From contig NZ_FNKL01000004.1 in assembly GCF_900100115.1 (NCBI RefSeq), forward strand, positions 806,001-870,000: DNA of 64,000 nt. The letters run 5' to 3'. This stretch comes from Chryseobacterium soldanellicola (GTDB lineage: Bacteria; Bacteroidota; Bacteroidia; Flavobacteriales; Weeksellaceae). The notes below the pieces were generated by a model. That model saw only the letters and a list, made by a program, of their open reading frames with translations. It made no database searches and had not been told where the DNA came from. Made by a program: the position numbers and the translations under genes. Of this stretch, positions 60,583 through 64,000 are shown one piece after another. Every line of letters starts with the position of its first letter. The stretch's first letter is position 1.

Positions 60583-61479
60583 TTAATTATTTTGATCTCT
60601 GAATTTCTCGAATTCATTGTATTGATAATCCGGGCATGCGCCTGATTTTGAAGTAATAAAAGCTCCAAGAGAAATTGCTTCTTTCATAATTTCTTCCGGG
60701 CTTTTTCCCTGAATTCTCTTAGAAATAAAACCGGAAAGAAAAGCATCACCACTTCCTACAGTATCGGCAATTGTAATGGGAATGGCTGAAAAACCATAAT
60801 TTCTGTCACCAACGAAGTATCTTGCTCCTTTACTTCCTTTTGTAAGAATAATTTCCTTAATGTTAAAATGATTTTGAATGAATGTAGCACTGTCGTCTTC
60901 ACTCGCATATTCTTCACTTAAAAAACTCATGATTTGTCTCATTTCAGCCTTATTCATTTTTACGATATCTGCTTTATGCAAAAGCTCCTGAATAAGATTA
61001 ATATCAATAAAAGGTGGTCTGAAATTAACATCAAATATCTTAAGCTTTGCAAATTCCAACAGCTTAAGAAGTGTTTCTCTCGTTTTTGGATTTCTTGCCG
61101 CAAGACTGCCGAAAACAAAAGCTTCTGCATTTGAAATCAGTTCTTTATGTTCAGGTAAAAATTCTATATAATCCCACGCTACATCATTGATAATCTCATA
61201 AGTTGCCTCATTATACTGATCAATTTTTGCAATCACGGTACTTGTGGAATGTTCAGGATCAATTTGTATATAATCCGTTGTAATTCCCCATTCTTGTATC
61301 TGATCTGTAAGTTTTTTACCAAGCTCATCATTTCCGATTCTGCTTAGCATTTTAACTTCTGTTCCCGCTTTATATACATTATAAGCCACATTAAATGGTG
61401 CGCCCCCCGCTCTGGTACCTTCAGGAAATATATCCCAAAGAACTTCACCAAAACAAACAACATAAAAATCTTTTTCCAT
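60583..61479 (-). CDS. PfkB-family sugar kinase (fructokinase-like)
   Basis: 298 residues. The N-terminal GGAPFNVAYN motif near residue 26 and the C-terminal ATP/active-site signature DTVGSGDAFLSGF near 248 (catalytic Asp in GSGDA) define the PfkB fold. The fructokinase subgroup is suggested by FGEVLWDIFPEG at the start. It phosphorylates the imported sugar. It is the first structural gene after lacI, preceded by an operator. Confidence 0.88.
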   Translation of the reverse strand: MEKDFYVVCFGEVLWDIFPEGTRAGGAPFNVAYNVYKAGTEVKMLSRIGNDELGKKLTDQIQEWGITTDYIQIDPEHSTSTVIAKIDQYNEATYEIINDVAWDYIEFLPEHKELISNAEAFVFGSLAARNPKTRETLLKLLEFAKLKIFDVNFRPPFIDINLIQELLHKADIVKMNKAEMRQIMSFLSEEYASEDDSATFIQNHFNIKEIILTKGSKGARYFVGDRNYGFSAIPITIADTVGSGDAFLSGFISKRIQGKSPEEIMKEAISLGAFITSKSGACPDYQYNEFEKFRDQNN

Positions 61480-61485
61480 AATAGG

Positions 61486-61497
61486 TTAAACGTTTAA
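61486..61497. promoter_or_regulatory. LacI-family operator
   Basis: TTAAACGTTTAA is a perfect 12-bp palindrome with a central CG, typical of LacI-family sites. It lies 6 bp before the kinase start. Confidence 0.7.
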
Positions 61498-61514
61498 TTA
61501 AATAAATAAATTTT

Positions 61515-62513
61515 TTATTTGACTGAATTTTTATTAATCAATTTAGCCGGAAAAGTTATTTTTTTTCCGTCCGGAGTATAATTATTAATTTGTGCATCAA
61601 GAAGTTTAATCGCTTCTATTGCCATTTCGGTTAAAGGCTGCTGCACGAAGCTGACTTCCGTAGGGAAAAGATGATAAGCTTCCGTTTCATCAAAAGCAAT
61701 AACAGAAACATCTTTAGGAACCTTGATATTGTTTTTTACCAAATAGGTCAGGCCTGCAATTCCAAGCTTATTGCTTGAGAAATAAATTGCTGTTTTTTTA
61801 GAAAGGTCAATGCTTTCTTCCAATCCTTTATATACATCTTCTGTAATATTATTTAAATCGATCATGATGTTTTTTGCAGGGATTTCTGATGCCGCAATTC
61901 GTTTATCAAAACCTTCCTGTCTGTCAAGCAAATGGGGAAGCTTGGTATCATAACCAACATAAATAATTTCTTCAAAGCCTTTATTAATCAGGGTATCACA
62001 AATACTTTCCGAGATTTCAGAATTATTGATCATCACCCCGGGAATGTTTACATTTTTAAGATAACGGTCGATTGTTACAACAGGATATTCTTCTTTTATC
62101 AGTTTCAAAACAGCTTCATCAGAATCCACAACCGGCGCAATAATCATTCCGTCAACCTGTTGCTCAGAGAAAAGGTCTGTCAGTTTTTTAAACTTTTCCG
62201 GCGTTTCATCAGAACTTCCGATCAATAAAGTATAACCGAATTTCATGGCTTCATCTTCAATGCTTCTTGCGATATTCGAATAAAAATCATTGGAAATATC
62301 AGCAACAATAAGTCCTATCAGCTTACTTTTATTAGTTTTAAGGCTTTTTGCGATTTTGTTTGGGGTATAATTAATTGTTTCGGCAACATTCAGGATTTTC
62401 TCTTTTGTTGCTTCACTTATTCTGCTTCCTTCTTTTTTATTTAAAACATAGGAAACGGTTGCGACAGAAACGCCCGCAATTTTCGCTATATCTTTAATGG
62501 AAGCTCTTTTCAT
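61515..62513 (-). CDS. LacI-family transcriptional regulator
   Basis: 332 residues. The N-terminal HTH is IKDIAKIAGVSVATVSYVLN (residues 5-24) with the hinge-helix region SLKTNKSK near 60, followed by a periplasmic-binding-protein-like effector domain (about 65-330). It lies upstream of, and in the same direction as, the sugar operon, with operators in the two intergenic gaps on either side. It should repress the operon, with release by the sugar or its phosphate. Confidence 0.92.
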   Translation of the reverse strand: MKRASIKDIAKIAGVSVATVSYVLNKKEGSRISEATKEKILNVAETINYTPNKIAKSLKTNKSKLIGLIVADISNDFYSNIARSIEDEAMKFGYTLLIGSSDETPEKFKKLTDLFSEQQVDGMIIAPVVDSDEAVLKLIKEEYPVVTIDRYLKNVNIPGVMINNSEISESICDTLINKGFEEIIYVGYDTKLPHLLDRQEGFDKRIAASEIPAKNIMIDLNNITEDVYKGLEESIDLSKKTAIYFSSNKLGIAGLTYLVKNNIKVPKDVSVIAFDETEAYHLFPTEVSFVQQPLTEMAIEAIKLLDAQINNYTPDGKKITFPAKLINKNSVK

Positions 62514-62739
62514 TTTTAAATTAATTTGCGCAAAAGTATTTCATTAAATATTAACAAAGCAATAGGCAATTTTTTTTGGTCAGATCAAAAAATATTGTAT
62601 TTTCGCAGCTTTTTATTTTTACAATTCAAACACAATATAACACATTGATTATCAATTATCTATTCAAAATAATTTCTCTATATTAATTTAATGTTACTTA
62701 TATATTAAAAGTTAAATACAGACAATAGCAGATTTTTGG

Positions 62740-62751
62740 TTAAACGTTTAT
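62740..62751. promoter_or_regulatory. Second LacI-family operator in the divergent region
   Basis: TTAAACGTTTAT, one mismatch from the operator at 61486, lies between lacI (start 62513) and the Crp-like gene (start 62857). It suggests autoregulation and possible control of the divergent gene. The rest of this 343-bp gap (62514-62856) is AT-rich with nothing else seen. Confidence 0.6.
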
Positions 62752-62856
62752 GTTATAAAAATTTAATATTTTTGAAAAAACTTTGTTATTTGTCACATTT
62801 TATTCCTAAAAGCTAGTAAAAAACAAATAAATTTAAAGTATTCCAAACCATTCTTT

Positions 62857-63420
62857 ATGAATATTGACCAAATATTAGATAAAATATACCCATTACCTGA
62901 TTCTTCTAAAAAGAATTTAAAAAAATACATTTCAGAGGTAAATTACAGTAAAAATTTTTGCTTAATGGAAGCAGATAAAATAATTCCTTATATATATTTC
63001 ATTAAAAAAGGAATCGTACGCGCTTATTCAACTACAGAAGATAACGACATCACGTTTTGGTTTGGAAGTGAGGGTGAAACCGTAATTTCAATGAAAAGTT
63101 ATGTTGAAGATAAGCCGGGTTATGAAAATATTGAGCTTCTGGAAGATTGTGAATTTTATATGTTAAAAACAGAAGATCTGAGAAAACTTTTTAATGAAGA
63201 TATTCATATCTCGAATTGGGGAAGAAAATTTGCTGAACGTGAATTAGTAAAAACAGAAGAATTGATTATTTCACGACAATTCAAAACTGCTTTGGAGCGT
63301 TATAAAGATCTCATGAAATATAAACTCGATCTTTTAAAAAGAGTGCAGCTGGGACATATTGCGTCTTATTTGGGAATTACTCAGGTGAGCTTGAGCAGGA
63401 TCAGAAGTGAGATTAAGTGA
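62857..63420 (+). CDS. Crp/Fnr-family transcriptional regulator, short HTH
   Basis: 187 residues. A beta-roll sensor domain (about 15-120) includes YIYFIKKGIVRAYS. The C-terminal HTH is compact and ends RVQLGHIASYLGITQVSLSR before RSEIK. It has no Fnr cysteines. It diverges from lacI and shares an operator-bearing region. Its stop is immediately followed by a GTTTTTTAGAG-type repeat. Confidence 0.88.
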   Translation: MNIDQILDKIYPLPDSSKKNLKKYISEVNYSKNFCLMEADKIIPYIYFIKKGIVRAYSTTEDNDITFWFGSEGETVISMKSYVEDKPGYENIELLEDCEFYMLKTEDLRKLFNEDIHISNWGRKFAERELVKTEELIISRQFKTALERYKDLMKYKLDLLKRVQLGHIASYLGITQVSLSRIRSEIK

Positions 63421-63480
63421 GTTTTTTAGAGTTTTAGAGTTTGAGGGTATAAGTGTATGAGAATTTGAGGTATAATTTTC
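63421..63480. repeat. GAGTTTTAGAGTTTGAG repeat after the Crp-like gene
   Basis: gttttttagagttttagagt then ttgagggtataagtgtatga starts right after the TGA at 63418-63420. It is the reverse-orientation relative of the arrays at 1139-1400 and 27535-27640. A second arm is not obvious. Confidence 0.65.
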
Positions 63481-63559
63481 ATGTTATTCTTATTTTTTAA
63501 CAATTGTAAAATTTTAATTCCTTATAAATACAGACCTTTGCAGAAGAAAATTATTAAAA

Positions 63560-63886
63560 ATGAATTGGATTATTTTAATTATAGCAGGATTATTTGAAGT
63601 GGCTTTCGCCTCATGCTTAGGAAAGGTGAAAGAAACAATAGGAAACACTATGTATTTCTGGTTTGCAGGATTTTTAATTTCCCTGACAATAAGCATGCTT
63701 TTACTGATTAAAGCAACACAAACATTACCGATAGGAACAGCTTATGCGGTCTGGACGGGCATCGGTGCGGTCGGAACCGTTCTAATGGGAATTTTCTTCT
63801 TTAAGGATCCGGTAAGCTTCTGGAGAATTTTCTTTATCGTTACTTTAATCGGGTCTGTGATTGGGTTAAAAGCTGTTTCACATTAA
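63560..63886 (+). CDS. gdx: SMR-family small exporter (SugE/Gdx-like)
   Basis: 108 residues, four membrane helices. The conserved membrane-embedded glutamate is Glu13 in IAGLFEVAF. The sequence LPIGTAYAVWTGIGAVGTV (about 56-74) is the SMR signature, and the overall pattern is nearer SugE/Gdx (guanidinium exporters) than EmrE. Substrate assignment is inference. No guanidine riboswitch was recognised upstream. Confidence 0.88.
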   Translation: MNWIILIIAGLFEVAFASCLGKVKETIGNTMYFWFAGFLISLTISMLLLIKATQTLPIGTAYAVWTGIGAVGTVLMGIFFFKDPVSFWRIFFIVTLIGSVIGLKAVSH

Positions 63887-63919
63887 TTTTTTAAACATAA
63901 ATTTACCCATAAAAACAAT

Positions 63920-63952
63920 AAACGTCCCTAAAAATAGAGACGTTTTTTTATT
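63920..63952 (+). terminator. Terminator of the SMR gene
   Basis: AACGTCCCTA pairs with TAGAGACGTT (one mismatch) across AAAA, followed by TTTTTTA. Beyond it, to 64000, nothing is seen. Confidence 0.8.
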
Positions 63953-64000
63953 TTTTAAAAACAACGGGTAAGATTTCATTTTTTCTCAGTCCATATTTTT

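Noticed and set aside
63560..63886. Integron- or plasmid-borne qac resistance gene
   Set aside because: There is no integrase, attC site or mobile-element context, and the sequence is closer to chromosomal SugE/Gdx exporters.

Overview
The window is chromosomal DNA of a flavobacterium, most like Chryseobacterium or a close Weeksellaceae relative. The basis is AT-rich DNA, promoters of the Bacteroidota type (-7 box TAnnTTTG, -33 TTG), almost no Shine-Dalgarno sites, a lipoprotein TamA homologue (TamL), SusC-era style TonB receptor architecture, and flavobacterial families such as DUF2490. The assignment rests on recognition of families, not on a database search. No rRNA, tRNA, CRISPR array, complete insertion sequence or prophage was seen.

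Layout. 1-1110: end of a YtxH-like gene plus two small envelope-stress-type genes. 1139-1400: a 91-bp-period repeat array that runs into the 3' end of a TrmH-family methyltransferase gene. 2100-9123: TamL, SanA-like, a PaaE-like reductase, a TlpA-like lipoprotein and a FecCD-type ABC importer lacking a binding protein. 9150-15650: a fatty-acid beta-oxidation operon (MarR regulator, FadN-, FadA- and FadE-like enzymes) with two operator palindromes and an inserted four-helix-bundle gene bounded by inverted repeats. 15700-31927: housekeeping and accessory genes (HD protein, M48 protease, DUF2490, TonB receptor, UvrA, two regulators, SDR, GNAT-VOC fusion, M28 peptidase, aminotransferase). 32091-35952: a membrane pyrophosphatase with a C-terminal OmpA domain beside a soluble pyrophosphatase. 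36000-43400: PhyH-like oxygenase, RadC, L,D-transpeptidase, LolD, PDH E2 and E1 alpha. 43500-50100: PAP2-like, BlaI-like, RRM protein, thioesterase, a CxxC-AraC regulator and a copper ATPase with four metal-binding motifs. 50200-56910: deacetylase, YggS, an NtrC-like regulator lacking a DNA-binding domain, MATE pump, GNAT, DoxX, Era. 57028-62513: a LacI-controlled sugar operon (kinase, permease, porin, isomerase) with operator palindromes. 62857-63886: Crp/Fnr regulator and an SMR exporter.

How it fits together. Three gene sets look like self-contained circuits: the MarR-fad operon, the LacI-sugar operon and the AraC/CopA copper pair. The two pyrophosphatases form a PPi-handling pair.

The most unusual content is non-coding. 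Several unrelated short repeat families sit within 0-12 bp of stop codons. Two copies of a structured element resembling the Flavo-1 RNA motif keep a long hairpin while its sequence differs completely. Three tiny ORFs each end at their own intrinsic terminator.
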